A DNA stretch of 64,000 nucleotides from Cheilinus undulatus (GCF_018320785.1 NC_054877.1:39826151-39890150); one strand, 5' to 3'; positions 11,076 through 23,580 are shown, counted from the stretch's first letter. The notes: generated from the letters alone by a model not told the origin. Numbers and translations are program-made.

Positions 11076-13106
11076 AAAGGGTTAGCAGCACTGATAAATA
11101 ATTTGGAAATCAATAATAATTTGGCACTCTTTTCAGCTTCAAAATGATGTAGCCCTTAGCCAGGGCAAGAGAACTAATTCTACCAACCCAACACACATGC
11201 ATTGATATCATTAATAAATCACAAATAGGCAGGACCCATGCGCTGGGTTTTCCAGGGGCCCAGCCTACTCTGTGGACAGGCCTGCTCCAGCTGGTCCAAC
11301 ACAAAGCAGAGTCCAGTGAGGCTTTATTAACAGACACTATCACTCTAACTTAATCCCTACATTGGCTTCAGAACTTTAAGATTTTATTCAACACTTTTAA
11401 AGCATATGGTTTGACTGCAAGCTACCTAACAGTATTACTGACCCCTTACTGGGCAGCCTTTAGCCTTAGATCATGAGATGGGGGGCCTCCTGGTCATTCC
11501 AAAGTTGAGACTTTAAACCAAAGGTGATTGGGCCTTTGTCATCATGGCACAGAACAAGCTCCCTGAGAAGTAAAAGTATGCAAAATCAGTGCCGCTGAAT
11601 TTTAATAGTTTTATTTTTCTTAGCGTAGACAAGAGTTTAGGTTAGCATCTTTAATCTCATTCTAGTATCTGTTTGTATATTCGTTTTTCCTGCCTCTAAG
11701 CTGCAGTAAAAGCTTTTTCCACATCAGTCTGAACAACCCCCCATTGATCAGCAGCTACAAGAGGTCAACAGAGAGTCCTGTGAGAGACTCCAGCACAAAA
11801 AAAAACCTTCAGACAATCCTCTCATACAGTCTCAAGATAACAATTTCATACATTTTATGGGCTTATGGACTCAGTAGGTTTTATAACCCAGCTGTCTCAA
11901 ATCCTCTCCCTCTGATCCTGGTCATCACTCCCCCCGCTGAGACTGCAGAGGAAAATATAGAGCCCAGCTGCTTTTTGATAGCTACTGTGAAGGATGTGCA
12001 AACAGAGCTGTCAATAAAATTATGAGGGCTGAGGGGAGACGGAAATCCTGAATGGGAGCTGAGAGATTTTGGATAAAGAGATGGCACAGAAGATTCAAAG
12101 TGGAACTCTTGGTCCATAATTAGGGACACAATAAATCTTTAGAAAGTGGACTCTTTAAGTGTTTCCTCTAAAAGTGAGAAAAAAGGAGCACTCGGGGATC
12201 TGTGGGTGAATTCCAGATGGCCCCATGAAAAATGATCAGTCATTATCTTTTAATTTCCTCATTAGCACATATTTATTTATCTGATTTTATTCCTCCAGTC
12301 ATCGTTTTCCCATTTACTGGCTGCACATTGTACTAAACAAGGAATATCTGTTACTAGAAATATAAATAATTCTAGTCAGAGCCTTAAATGAATGTGCATA
12401 AATCAAGTCCAGCCTGCAGTGCTGTATTAAAACAAGCATTTACTTTGTAGCAGATGCTGCTAATAATTTTAGTGCTTCCAGGTACCTTTTTCTATTACAT
12501 ACACATTAAACTGAAGTACAGGGTGCATAAAAGGGGTTTTCATGCATTTTTAAAGTCATGGCAAAATTTTTGAAAGAAATTTTAAGTATTCAAAGAAGAT
12601 TTTGAGAAGGGAGGGGAAGCAGATTTCAATAATCAATATTGCAACATACTGCACCTTGTTTAAATGCTGTAGTTATCTTACAACTGAGATCCTTTTTAGG
12701 ACAGATATCCTGTACAGTATTACAAGTTACCAGGGGTCTCTAGGTAATACTTATCCCATGCAAACAGGGCTAAAGAGTCCACTTGAAAAGGTGATCTTGG
12801 GCATGATTCCTGTGTAGTGATGGATGGTCCACAGGAGATTTGAAACAACAGGACTAGAGTATGGGGTACTCATCAGTCAGTAGAGTATAAAACTGTCCAG
12901 TACTGGGCCCAGATCCATCCTCTGAGCTAAACTTTGAATGTGAATGAAGCAAAAGGGTTGATGACGGCATCTCAAAAGTAATAAAAACAGCCACAGGATG
13001 GACTCTAATGTACATGTACATAAAGTAATGTGACCGAGTTGATGGTGCAAGAAGCTGCCAGGGTTGCTTCTTCTTTCTTCCTCTTGGCAGATCTGCAAAC
13101 TACATA
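11076..13106. other. No gene seen
   Basis: At 11,240-11,300 'ttccaggggcccagcctactctgtgg' resembles GGGCCCAG blocks at 77 and 1,938 and may be a dispersed repeat. The open frames at 11,744-12,129 occur on both strands of the same DNA and show no family signature. No splice-supported exon was found. Confidence 0.45.
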
Positions 13107-14659
13107 CACTCCCACCCAAAAGGTATTGGAACAGTGAGGTCAATTCCTTTGTTTTTGCTGTAGACTGAAAACATTTGGATTTGACATCAAAAGATGAATA
13201 TGAGACGGTAGATCAACAGTTCAGCTTTTATTTCCAGATAGTTACATCTAGATCTGTTACACAACTTAGAAGATAGCATTATTCATACAGACCACCAAAT
13301 TTTTAGGTGAGCAAAAGTACTGGAAGAGATAGACTTGTAACAGATTTAAGTGAAATAGACTTAATTGCATCAAGCCTGTGACCCAGTGACATCACTAAAC
13401 TTAAGCATTCTTCTTTTGTGATGCTTTCTCCAGACCTTTACCACAGCCTCTTTCAGTTGTTGTGTGTTTTGGGTGGTTACTCCCTTCAGTCTCCTCTTTA
13501 GCAGGTAAAATGCATGCTCTATAGGGTTTAAGTCTGGAGATCTACTTGGTCAGTCTAAAACCTTTCACTTCTTGCCCCTGATGAACTCCTTTGTTGTTTT
13601 GGGCCATTTTTTGCTGCATGAAGAAGGATCCCCCAATTAGTTTGGTTGCATCTTTCTTTAAATTGGCAGACAAAATGTTTCTGTAGACTTCTAAGTTCAT
13701 TTTGCTGCTTCCATTATGTGTTAAATCATCAATGAAGATTAATGAGCCTGTCCTACAAGAAGCCATGCAAGCCCGAGCCATGACATTACCTCCTCTGTGT
13801 TTAACAGATGAGCTTGTGTGTTTGGGATCATGAGCAGATCCTTTCTTTCTCTAAACTTTCATCTTTCCATCACTTTGGTAAAGGTTCATCTTTGTCTCAT
13901 CAGTGATAAAACTGTGTACCAGAGTTTTTGGTTTGCATGTAGCCTCTGTACTTTTGTTTGTGAAGTCTGACCAGTACTTCATGAACAAGCAGATGGTGAT
14001 ACCTTCACTCCTGCCCTCTGGAGGTTGTTGCTGATGTCACTAACAGTTGTTTTAGGGTCTTTCTTTACAGCTATCACAACGTTTCTGTTGTCAACTGCTG
14101 CTGTTTTCCTTGGTCTAACCATTTGACATCTGTTACGGAGTGCACCAGTGGTTTCTTTCTTCTTCAGGACACTCCTAATAGTTGTAGTGGCTATGGCCAA
14201 TGTTTGTGCAATAGCTCTGAATGTTTTTCCATCACCTCTCAGCTTCACAATCACTGTTTTTCACCCATAGACAGCGCTCTGGTTTTCATGTTGGTTACAC
14301 CTCTAACTATAAATGCAGTCTGCACAGGCAAAACCCAAATCTGAAACTGAGTGTAGACATTCAGTGCTATTTGTTGTTTGAATAATCAATGTAATAGGAC
14401 ACACCTGGGCAACAAAACACACCTGTCAGTCACATGCATGTTCCAATACTTTTGCTCAAATGAAAAAAGGGTGGATTCAAACAAAAGGTGCTATCTTCTA
14501 AGTTGTGTATCAGATCTAGATGTAAACACCTGGAAATAAAAGCTGAAATGTTGATCTCTTGTCTCATATTCATCTTTTGATGTCAAACCCAAATGTTTTC
14601 AGTCTACAGCAAAAATAAAGGAACTGGCCTCACTGTTACAATACTTTTGAAAGGGAGTG
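13107..14659 (-). mobile_element. Tc1-family transposon with long terminal inverted repeats
   Basis: The element is about 1,553 bp and is bounded by TA dinucleotides (13,105-13,106 and 14,660-14,661), the target duplication expected for Tc1/mariner. The inverted repeats begin CACTCCC and run about 170 bp (left arm 13,107 to about 13,280; right arm about 14,488 to 14,659) with high identity, for example 'gatgtcaaa' and 'gtctacagcaaaaa' phrases in both. The interior holds a decayed transposase on the minus strand. The neighbouring sequence at 14,667 belongs to another Tc1 family, so this element landed beside or within older transposon DNA. Confidence 0.85.
13405..14290 (-). pseudogene. Decayed Tc1 transposase
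   Basis: Tc1 transposases cut and paste DNA, using a paired-like helix-turn-helix N-terminus and a DDE/D catalytic core. On the minus strand, 14,254-13,979 encodes a helix-turn-helix segment (KLRGDGKTFRAIAQTLAIAT, then SVLKKKETTGALRN and PRKTAAVDNR). Then 13,800-13,542 encodes part of the core: MARACMASCRTGSLIFIDD (the Tc1 'VMAWACM...GTGSLVFIDD' block) followed by MNLEVYRNILSANLKKDATK. The segment corresponding to the QMDNDPKHT block is damaged, and 'DLNPIE'-like text downstream is out of frame. Stops and frame changes before 14,254 and between blocks make it non-functional. Confidence 0.8.
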
Positions 14660-14666
14660 TACCTAC

Positions 14667-14940
14667 TCTGTTAATCTGTGTATGCAAGTATGCTCAGGAC
14701 CCAAAGGATGTTGCAAGTTTAAGCATTGTCATGCAAAGAAGAAGCCATGTGAACACAATCCAGAAACACTGGCGTCCTCTCTGGGCCAAAGCTCATTTAA
14801 ATGCACTGAAGCAAAATGGAAAACTGTTCTGTGGTTAGATGAATCAAAATTTACATTTCTTAACAGACTATAGACCCTGTGTTCTGCAGACGAAAAAGAA
14901 GGGACCACTTGCTTGGTATCAGTGTGCAGGTTTAAAGAAC
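14667..14940 (+). pseudogene. Transposase fragment of a second Tc1-like family
   Basis: Read in shifting frames, the sequence encodes HCHAKKKPCEHNPETLASSL followed by 'AKWKTVLWLDESKFTFLN', matching the KTVLWSDESKF block (first catalytic Asp) of Tc1-type transposases. It also matches the minus-strand copy at 25,860-25,810 (AKWKTVLWSDEYKF). The following DNA (14,871-14,930) fits the next part of the same family before similarity fades. Only a middle piece remains; neither terminus is present. Confidence 0.75.
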
Positions 14941-16584
14941 AAATTTCTTCCTAAGGATGGTTGGTGAATGAGGTCCATTGATCCAGCAAGATTAGTTTTG
15001 AAGAACCGGGATCTTTTTGATAGCACAACAGTCAAGAAAATACATTCTGTTTTTTACTGTAAGGCTCTAAAAATAGTAAGATTATGTCTGACATCCCAGC
15101 GGCTTCAGAGACTCATTTGTTTTTTTCTTACATTAGTTAGACTAAGGTGGCCTCACTTCTAGGACATGAGCATGGAGTACCTGACTCCAAATGAATCCAT
15201 TCAGTCATATAATTGATCCACACAGCACCTTGTCTAATGATGACTAGAGTCAGGAGGAATTAAACAGAGAAACACTCTCAGAATGCAGAGTGAGATAATT
15301 TATTTCTACATCTGGGTAATATTTCCAAGGGTAAAACTAATTAAATAAGATCATTATGTAACGCTCTCTCAGTCTTTTCTCTGTTTTTGGAAACAGGCTG
15401 AAAGAAGGTACCGCATTAATAACTACTGTGGGAAGTCCTTGAGGAGTGAAATCTTTAAATAACACTGAAAAAAGGGTTATTTAAAAGTTGGAACATGTCG
15501 TCCTTTGTTGTCATTGTGAGGACACATCAATAAATTATTTGTTCCCATGACCCCTCCTGCTCTGCCTTTCAGTTTTGTGCAGAAGTAAAAGACTGGAGAC
15601 AAAAAGAAAGAGCATTCGTCAGAAGCCTGAGAGAGCGATCCCTCTTGTGTTTGCTTTGTCACCTGCTGGTTATTGAAAAGTAATTTGATTTGGAGACTGT
15701 GATCGATCTGTGACTCCTCATTCAACCTGTGCTTCTGCTGCAAAAATCAAAAAGGTACAAGTGTTTTTAAATGAGCTCTGTGTCAGTATGTGGTAGTGAT
15801 GTATTATCTTATCATGCTCGAGTGCCTATTCATATTCTAACATTCTGACTTTGTAAGTGGTAAAGACTGCGCTGCATATAAATCTACCTCCATAAAACAT
15901 TAATTCTGACTCAAGTCTATAAAACCCCTGAGAGAAATATTCTGAAAATCCCACTTTCTTTGCATTAGAGCTGGTTCCAAGACATTTTTAGCTCAAGTGG
16001 AGATATATTTAATAAAACCAATCCCAATTTTGTTCAAGGTTGTGAAACGATCCCCACTTGGACTTTCCTCTCTTGAGTTGCAGATGAAAAGATTTTTTTT
16101 CCCCACTGAATATCAGATAAAGAGTGAGAAAAAGATAGAGTTGTATCATCTGTTATACTTTGTAAGCCCTTTCTCTTTCAGCTTGACCGCTCTGATCCCA
16201 TCCTGCAGAGCCCACCGTGTCCTCCACTCCCTCTGACACCCTGAGGGGCCCGAGGAGCCCAAAGAAACAAAGTCTTTTCACTACATCGCAGCTCCTGCTG
16301 CTTACATTCTCGTCTGTAGGTTTCAAACATCACCACTTGACTCCATAACAAACACTTGTAGAGTATGGGACTGAATAAAGGCCACTGATATGAAACTTTT
16401 TAAATCATGTTCAGAATATCCTGTTATGGCTGTGTAAGCTTTTGTGAGCCTGTAAATAAACTGTGGCTAAGACAAGCATGGGAATGTGGAAAAGCTCTGT
16501 AGCTGTTTTGACTGAATGGAGGATGCTCATATATGTGACTAAAAGGATGTTTTTTAAAGTGTGGTTGTATGAAGTGCTCACCAG
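14941..16584. other. No gene seen
   Basis: AT-rich spacer without a recognisable coding exon or full repeat. The minus-strand frame at 15,477-15,743 and the plus-strand frame at 15,997-16,236 have no domain or conserved motif I recognise. Confidence 0.5.
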
Positions 16585-16760
16585 TCAAAGAAGAAATCTT
16601 TCATTGATCCCTCAGGGAGAAATTTAATTTCCATGCCTTTTCACTGGTGATAGCAGGACCAGAGCTGATCATCTATCCATTTAATTCTTTTGAATGTTAT
16701 TGTACATGCAACACACACGAGGGAAAAGCAAACACATGCACAGCCTCATAGCTGAACCAC
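16585..16760 (-). repeat. Probable LINE/SINE 3' tail fragment
   Basis: On the minus strand 'ttaaatttctccctgaggga' leads into 'tcaatgaaagattt', the 'aatttcccc...gggatcaataaag' pattern of fish L2-type 3' ends, like the tail of the SINE at 8,035. Upstream (to 16,760) is a CA-rich stretch without a recognisable body. Confidence 0.45.
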
Positions 16761-16899
16761 TGAAAGCAGAATTCCTTCCCATTCTTTCTTGATGAGCAGA
16801 GTTCCCATTGCCTTATTCCTTTACTATGAAGCTATGCTGTTGTCATTTGTGCTGAACTAATAGGGACAACCCATAAAGACGTTATCCTAAAGGAAGCAT

Positions 16900-17055
16900 A
16901 TATTAGTTTCAAACCGGTATGTGTCTCAGTATTTATGTTGCCCTCACAGATGTGCAAGTGACCCATGCCATGGGCACTAATACACCCCCGCACCATCACA
17001 GATACTGGCTATTGGGCTTTACGTTGATTCAAATGATGATGGTCCTTTTTCTCTT
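16900..17055 (-). pseudogene. Short transposase fragment, second Tc1-like family
   Basis: The sequence 'gatgtgcaagtgacccatgc' plus 'catgggcactaatacacccc' on the + strand corresponds, on the minus strand, to the GVISAYGMGSL...LW-type region between the first and second catalytic acids. The family member at 25,081-26,573 carries the counterpart at about 25,655-25,745 ('gatgtgtgagctgcccacac...gcattaatgcaacccc'). It is an isolated internal fragment. Confidence 0.65.
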
Positions 17056-17080
17056 TAAGCTGATCAAAAATCCTTGCACA

Positions 17081-17640
17081 AGCTGGGTTTCCATCAAAGT
17101 TTTTTACAAAATAAAAGTGATATTTCTTAAATTTCGACTAAGTACAATTGCACTTTGAATGTGTTTCTATTGCAGGGAGTTTTGGACATAAGCCTCGCAG
17201 TTCTCGTAAAATCTCATCTCACGAGACTCCACTACAAGGAAGCTGGATGTTCCAAACCCATTGCGTGGTTGGTTATGACTACATCTACAGCGGTTGCCTT
17301 GATAATTTTTTCAACAAAAGACGAAGGCAACGGATGATAGTTCAGAGGAAAGGTCACGCATGCATGGCAAAAGCCACGTATAAGGGTATAAGTATGATGT
17401 TAAGAAAAGTCTCGTCTCCTCCTCTGTCCACACATACCGCACCATGTTGTCTCGGAGTGGACTGGTCATGTGCCAACATGAGAGTGTTTCCATTGCACTT
17501 TTGCGATATATTTCTATATTGAAATGTCCGAAAAACCTCTTTATGAGATCGTAAAAACTTTTTAGCGATATTTGAGAGGTTTTTCAAAACTCAGGTGTTT
17601 GCATTACCAGATTTTTATCGCACTATTTAGATTTTGAGCA
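17081..17640. mobile_element. Non-autonomous DNA transposon (MITE-like)
   Basis: The left end reads AGCTGGGTTTCCATCAAAG. Further in, 'gcactttgaatgtgtttctattgc' on the left is mirrored by 'gagtgtttccattgcactttt' on the right, and the right side contains 'tgcattaccagatttttatcgcac'. This inward-facing arrangement is typical of a fish miniature element with 'ctgggtttccat' ends. Open frames at 17,148-17,522 on both strands cover the same DNA and have no protein signature. The exact right terminus is uncertain. Confidence 0.5.
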
Positions 17641-18967
17641 GCTACAGAGAGCTTCCATCAGGTAGGTTGAGTGTTGGGCGTCGTGCTGAGGCATCATCGA
17701 CTGATTCTAAACAATTTCAGCTCAACTTGAGGCAGTTGTTCTTGTTCGATGCCTGGAACATGAAAATATGAATATACATTAATGGTAATTTTATCTTGAG
17801 GAACAGTGTTCTTAAAATACTGGACTCCAAAGTGGAACTCCATGCTATTGTTGATTGTGAACAACTGAGGCTTTTGGGTGTGCTTCTTTTATACCCAGTC
17901 ATTGGACTGTTGCCTGTTACCAACTACTTACCCGCTCAATGTCCCAGGTGTTTTTTGAGTATTCCACATCCCTCCCATTCTTTTTAGATCCCTGTCAGAT
18001 TTTAATTTAAACATTTTGCAGCCATAGAATTCCTGAAGTAATTCTAATGCAAAAGAAATGACAAAGTTAATTCATGTGAAAAAAAAATATCTGTGTTGTA
18101 TTTAATTGAATATAGATTTTTTTTTTTTTTTTAAAGGATTCACAAACACTGTATTCTGTTTGATTCAAATTTCACACAGGGCACAAACTGTTTTGGAAAT
18201 GGGGTTTATAGAATAAGAAGCTGACTGGATAGGATTAAAATGTGTTTTTTTTTTCCTGTAATATTCCTTATTGCAAAATTCTATTTGTAATCCCGTCATT
18301 CACTCAAGAATGGAAATAAAAAAGAAACACATTCCCATTAAAACTTTAACCAGGAGAATACAGCATGGCCAGAAACACAGAGGACAAAACTGCAGTAACC
18401 TTGAATCATTGCAACAGAACGTTACATTTTACCTGATGATGAGTCAGTTATCAGATATTATACCAAATGCATAAAACAGACAATGTAGTGTTAAGTATTT
18501 TTCCTTCGCCTTTAACTGATTTAATCATGATCCTACTCAGAGCATGCTGGGACATTCTCCAGCCCTCCTCCTCTTCCTCCTCCAGAGAAGGAACAGATGG
18601 GCAAAGAAAATTAATGAGTGAATGAATGAGGGACTGCAGGTATGCTTCACTACGCTGCTCCCTTATTACTGATTCTCTAGATCTGAGGGAATACTGACTT
18701 TATACCCATGATTTTAAATGTTTGTTCAACCTTGATCTGATGAAGAACCAAAAAAGGTTTAAATCAAAGTTATCACAACATCATCATGATACTGTTATGG
18801 TTGTGTGTGGCAAAAATTGGATTTTATGATCAACACTTGATAAAATGAAATAAGACAGCTTAAAGCTTACTGTCACATCAAATATTTCTATTCTTTTATC
18901 ACACACACATGAGAGCTTTGATTTGAAGCACCAGTTAGGAGGACCAAAGAAAGTGTATCTATGAGAC
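17641..18967. other. No gene seen
   Basis: AT-rich sequence with a poly-T run at 18,118-18,132. The antisense and sense frames around 17,717-17,987 and 18,271-18,474 show no recognisable domain. Confidence 0.5.
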
Positions 18968-19460
18968 TTAAAGGGATATTTCAGTTTTTTATGAAGTCGA
19001 ATCATATAGGGAGGTAGCAGTAGTTGTACCAGCCAGGAAGCTGGGATAGACAGCGTAACAGATGGGTACGCTTGGAATTGAGTGGTTTTTTTGGTAAAGA
19101 TGGGCCACAAAACACTGTTGGCTCTAACCACTATTAACACAGTTTTGAAAGCATTTTAACTATACCCAGAAAGCCCCTGTGTTTTTAATCACTATTTTGC
19201 AATGCAAGAGCACATAACTGGTAGCCAGAGCCTGCTTTACAAAATAATGTCAAAAACACAGAAACTGTCAGGCCAAAAAATTAGCTATGTTCTCCGAGAG
19301 TTTTCAATAGTACACACGTTTCAGCCAGTATTCTTTTATGGTCAATTTTTTACCAAAAACTTTCTAAGCTCTGCAGAGAACCGGTACCCACCTGTTACGC
19401 TGCATAGCCTAGCTTCCTTGCCAGTAAACGAGCGAGTCCTTCTCAGAAGAAATGTGGTCC
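18968..19460. mobile_element. Foldback element with about 85-bp inverted arms
   Basis: The left arm around 19,025-19,110 contains 'gtaccagccaggaagctggg', 'cagcgtaacagatgggtac' and 'ttttttggtaaa'. The right arm around 19,325-19,430 contains their reverse complements ('tttaccaaaaa', 'gtacccacctgttacgctg', 'agcttccttgcc'). The left side starts with 'aaagggatatttcag', a typical terminus of fish non-autonomous repeats. No transposase is encoded. The ORFs on both strands (18,784-19,140 and 19,202-19,471) lie inside the repeat and are unlikely to be genes. Confidence 0.6.
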
Positions 19461-19495
19461 AGATCTGTTAAAACTATCATTATACTATTGATGTA

Positions 19496-20045
19496 CAGTG
19501 CTTAACAAATTTATTAGACCACCCTAACCCTAACCAAAGTAAGGTTTATGCCACAGCTGCCTTAAATTAACAGCATTGGTAAATACCAAAATCATTTTTT
19601 ATGTTTCTGCAATGGTTAATACACCAATATGTAGAAGCTCTGTAACCCAAATGATATTTTTAATGTAATAATAATTTTAATATAATTATTATTGTTATCC
19701 ATGGATTTTCAAATTTACTGATGTACAAAAAAACCTGAAAAATAGTAAAGCACATTATTATTTCTTGATTAATATGTCAAATTATAGTTATTTACTTGCA
19801 TTCCTGAACAGAAAATTGAGTTTTAGTGGTTGAATGTTATGCTTGATTAATTTCTGACTTCTCAGAGAAGCCCAGTGAGCCGGCTCAAATTTGGGTGAAT
19901 TCAGTTTGAAATTCCTCATTCCTATTCAAAATGGTAAAACATGGAGAGCTCACTGAAAATGAGAGTCCGCATTAAAGCACTTCATCAAAATATTTATGTA
20001 TTCTTGTTTTTATGACAGGTGGTCTTATAAATTTGTTAGGTACTG
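19496..20045. mobile_element. Tc1/mariner-type MITE, about 550 bp
   Basis: Terminal inverted repeats are about 28 bp: the left begins CAGTGCTTAACAAATTTATT and the right ends with its near-complement (AAATTTGTTAGGTACTG). Each is flanked by TA (19,494-19,495 and 20,046-20,047). The interior is AT-rich and codes for nothing, so it would need a transposase supplied in trans. The left arm includes a two-unit CCCTAA stretch at 19,524-19,537, which looks telomere-like but is too short to mean anything. Confidence 0.75.
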
Positions 20046-20299
20046 TATATCTAAGACTTTAAAGTAAATTTAAAAAAAAAGTTTTATTCTTGCAATTTTA
20101 TTACTTTTTAAACTTAAGAATTTCCTTTTTTTTCCATGAAAATTAAAAGATCCTTTATAATTTGTGGCCACAAAGCACCAAAGTAATAATGGATAGTTTG
20201 TACATAGGTCTTTTCTCAAGGACAAGTGCTGTATATGTAGGCCTTTTATATTGGGGGTTTGTCTTTAAAAACAATTAAAATGTATGTTTTTTTTTTTTC

Positions 20300-20385
20300 C
20301 AGGTAGGTCCTAGGGGGGCTTAGCTTTTCTTAGATACCAGTGAATGGGGGGCTATGGAAAAGGTTGGGAACCACTGCTGTAAAGC
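20300..20385. repeat. hAT-type terminus fragment
   Basis: The block 'ggtcctaggggggcttagc...gaatggggggctatgg' ends in 'ggttgggaaccactgctgt', the inverted form of the GTGGTTCCCAA-type end common in vertebrate hAT elements. The partner end was not located. Confidence 0.4.
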
Positions 20386-23374
20386 AACAAAAGTTACTGG
20401 GATTCCACAAATATTTTTAGGTGGATGGAAATGAATCAGACCAAATCAAATCAGATCAGACCAGAACATTCTGTATTTTAATGAATCGTCAATAAATCAG
20501 CTTGTATTAGGGTATATTAAAAACATTCAAAATCAAACTATACAAGGAAAACAAACATGCAATGTCAATCCCCTGCTGATCACAGCCATCACAACTCTTT
20601 GAATGAGTCTCATTCATTAAAATCCCTGGCAGGTGACGACTGAATACAGACTTCCTGTATTAAAAGCACCTGTAAGGTTAATGTTTTTAATCACTGTAAA
20701 AACTACTCACAGCACACTTAAACATTTGCCACTTCCACTCAGGCTTCTCCAAACCATGCTGCTAAATTAAATGGAGTGTTTCAAGTATGTCTCTTTAAAC
20801 TCTTATCCTTAACTAAAGCAAACTATGCTTCTCTTAAAAAGATGCTTGGATGCATTTTTTTTTACTTTTAAAAGCCACTCTATCCCACTCTCTATCCTTT
20901 TTATGCAACTTTCAACTGCATATTTTTCCGGGAACTTCAATTTTCCTCTTAATGTCAAGGACCAGGGACTGATCATTTTGCTTTAGATGAAAGCAGAAAT
21001 CATGAAGGTTTAAATACCTCTGGTTTCAATAAGACTTTCAGCCACTGTCATAAATAGTAGTAGAAGATAGAGGAGCACAGGGCAGAGCGTCATTTATGAA
21101 GCCTGACATTTCCATCAGTTTGCTTCTTATTTCATAGTCGTCACTCTTCTAATGCTGTAGTTTCACAAGGGCGACTCAAAGTGTGGCCTGGTGCTGGTGA
21201 TTCCTGGTGGGAGTGTGAATGTACACAACAAATCTCATGCCAAATTAGCCCTCGGCTTCAGAAATATGTTGACCATTAGACACAGAGACAAACACAGATG
21301 GACAAAAATGATCTGAGGGTTTTAGAGAGGCAGAAAAATGCCGATCTTTCTGATCGTCTGTATATCTGCTTACACTGCAGTATAGACATGCTTTTGTGTG
21401 GGTTAAAACCAGTGACAAGATAACTGCTTGATGCCGACACCTACCAGGCACCAGAGCTCCGTTTTCAACTTCGTCAACAGGTAACCAAAAAAGCTGACAT
21501 AAATATGCTTGTGGCAGCAGGTAACGTTATCCTCTGTGGCCTCGTTTTTGACATATTTTTCTGTGAGGTCTCTGATTTTCACAACTTTCCTCTCATCTTT
21601 TTTTTGTTTTCAAGAGCAGAAAGGAGAGATCTTGTGTCTGTCCTCATTAGGAGGAGGATTAAAGCTAACATAATGTGTAGAATTGTCAGGAGGCAGTGAC
21701 TATCTTTTGTTGACTTTATCAACACAACCTGACTAAATATAACACATGACATACTGGCATCATCAGTGCTTTTTTATATTCATTATTTACAGAATCACTA
21801 GACTAGGTCCCTGTGTGCATCCTCCTGTAACTTTGGAAAATTAAAACTTTTGTCTTATTTGCAACTTAGTAATACTAAACACAGAAAATACACACACACT
21901 TGCAAGGCTGTGCTGTATCCACCACACTCTGACTAGTTAAGCTAGCTAGCACGTTCTGCTTGGACGCTGCTTTCAAGTTTAAAACACTGAATAAATGAAC
22001 TTAAACAATGTAACATCAACTTAATTTACTGTTAACATGTTGGCTCGCCTTTTTCTTCAATACTTTTTTTCATTTGTCTCATGTGTAGAACAACATATTG
22101 GACAGCTTGATGCCTCGCAGGCTGCTCATAATGCCCACTTTTCTCCTTCCTTCTGACACTCAACCCCTCCCATTTACACCACCATACCCCCCTCCCCATC
22201 ACTGCCTCCTATCCTTCACCCACCTCTTTCAACAGTTTCTGCAAAAAAACAAAAAAAAAAAGAAAAAGTCAATTTATTTGTGTTGAACTTTGAGCATGTG
22301 TTTGCATGAGTGTTTTTTTCTCTTGAAGAAGAGTACAAGTTGTATTCCCGGGTTTTAAATCCAAGGTTTATGACCTGAAGGAAAAGTCAGATGAACATTT
22401 TTCCAGAGTTGAAATCCTTCTCCTGCATCATTTACCTGATAGGATCTGCAGAATTCAACCTAAAGCCAAATTGATTTGATTTATGTACATTGTTGACTAA
22501 AATCCCTGATGTGGGAATAACTGTGAGGGTAACACTGATCGAAATGAGCCATACATCTTTGAAAGTCTGTTGGAAAAAATCTACTTGAAAATAGAAATAA
22601 TGGTTATAAATCTAGTTTTCTGTTTCTGAAGTTGGTATTAATACTCAGTCAGTCTGTGACTTTGGTTTATCCTGATTAAACAAAAAGGACCACATGGATA
22701 AATGTATGATGGAAGCATAAACAACTGAGTTAAAGAGACCACACATTTGCCTCTGCTTCTTTTTTCAAAGAAAAAATAGTACACTGTATCTTTCAGGCAG
22801 CAAATTGGGCAATAAAAACTTTGAACCATTTTTTAAAAAACAAAATGCTGTTTATTTATTTCAAAGCTCAGAAATGAGGATAAGGGGGAATAAAATAAAA
22901 AGCTGCTTTGAGGTTTTGTAGTTAATGAAAAATGAAATAAAGTAAAATATGAAAATCCTTTTAGCTGACTGAAACTAGAATTTAAGCTTTACAAAAAAAG
23001 CAAACAGAACCATAATGTGTGCTTAAATAACTCACTAAAATGAAATTATTGACAACATAATCATAATTTTAGTCTTCTACATGAGCACACTGACTGACAC
23101 AGCCTTTATGATTAATCCTTCAGACACGCTGATTTACATTTTGCATGAGCTTTCTTAAACAATATTCTTTAACTGTTTAGAAGAAAAGGGACTTATGCTT
23201 GGGTATTATTAAATTTATATGCAGAATTTACCTGGCAGGGGAGACACCATGATCAGAAAGGTGGTTCCCCCACAGCTAGGCCCGCCATTGCACTCAGGCC
23301 ATGGAATGACCCGTGCTTATTCCACAAATGTGGGAATCTTGACCGCATAATTTCTGCCACGTCTACATTTTTTT
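20386..23374. other. No gene seen
   Basis: About 3 kb of AT-rich, mostly unique-looking DNA. Short frames at 21,245-21,451, 21,505-21,699, 22,098-22,286 and 22,638-22,829 carry no recognisable domains. A poly-A stretch lies at 22,251-22,264. Confidence 0.5.
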
Positions 23375-23580
23375 GGGCGGCAGTAGCTCAGTCTGTAAGG
23401 ACCTGGACTGGGAATCGAAGGGTTGCCATTTGGACTTTGGCCTGGTAGCTGGTGGTGCCAGTTCACTTCCCAAGTACTGTCGAAGTGCCCTTGAGCAAGG
23501 CACTGAACCCCCAACAGCTCCTGGCAGCACTTCAACGAGAGCAGCAAGGCCATCACTCTGACATCTCTCCATTAATGCAT
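23375..23580 (+). mobile_element. tRNA-derived SINE, second copy
   Basis: The head is GGGCGGCAGTAGCTCAGTCT (A-box-like TAGCTCAGT) followed by 'gtaaggacctggactggg'; the B-box region is decayed. The body carries CAGTTCACTTCCCAAGTACT, TGCCCTTGAGCAAGGCACTG and 'catcactctgacatctctcc', shared with the minus-strand copy at 8,035-8,327. The LINE-like tail is missing or replaced after about 23,580. Frames on both strands here are repeat by-products. Confidence 0.8.

Noticed and set aside
17148..17522. 124-codon frame in the MITE at 17 kb
   Set aside because: Frames on both strands cover the same non-autonomous element and have no family signature.
19524..19537. Telomere-like CCCTAACCCTAACC
   Set aside because: Only about two units, inside the arm region of a MITE; not an interstitial telomere array. 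The similar text at 7,576-7,610 is even more degenerate.
23375..23450. Possible tRNA gene
   Set aside because: The A-box-like sequence belongs to a SINE head: no cloverleaf closes, the B box is decayed, and the following body is shared with another SINE copy.
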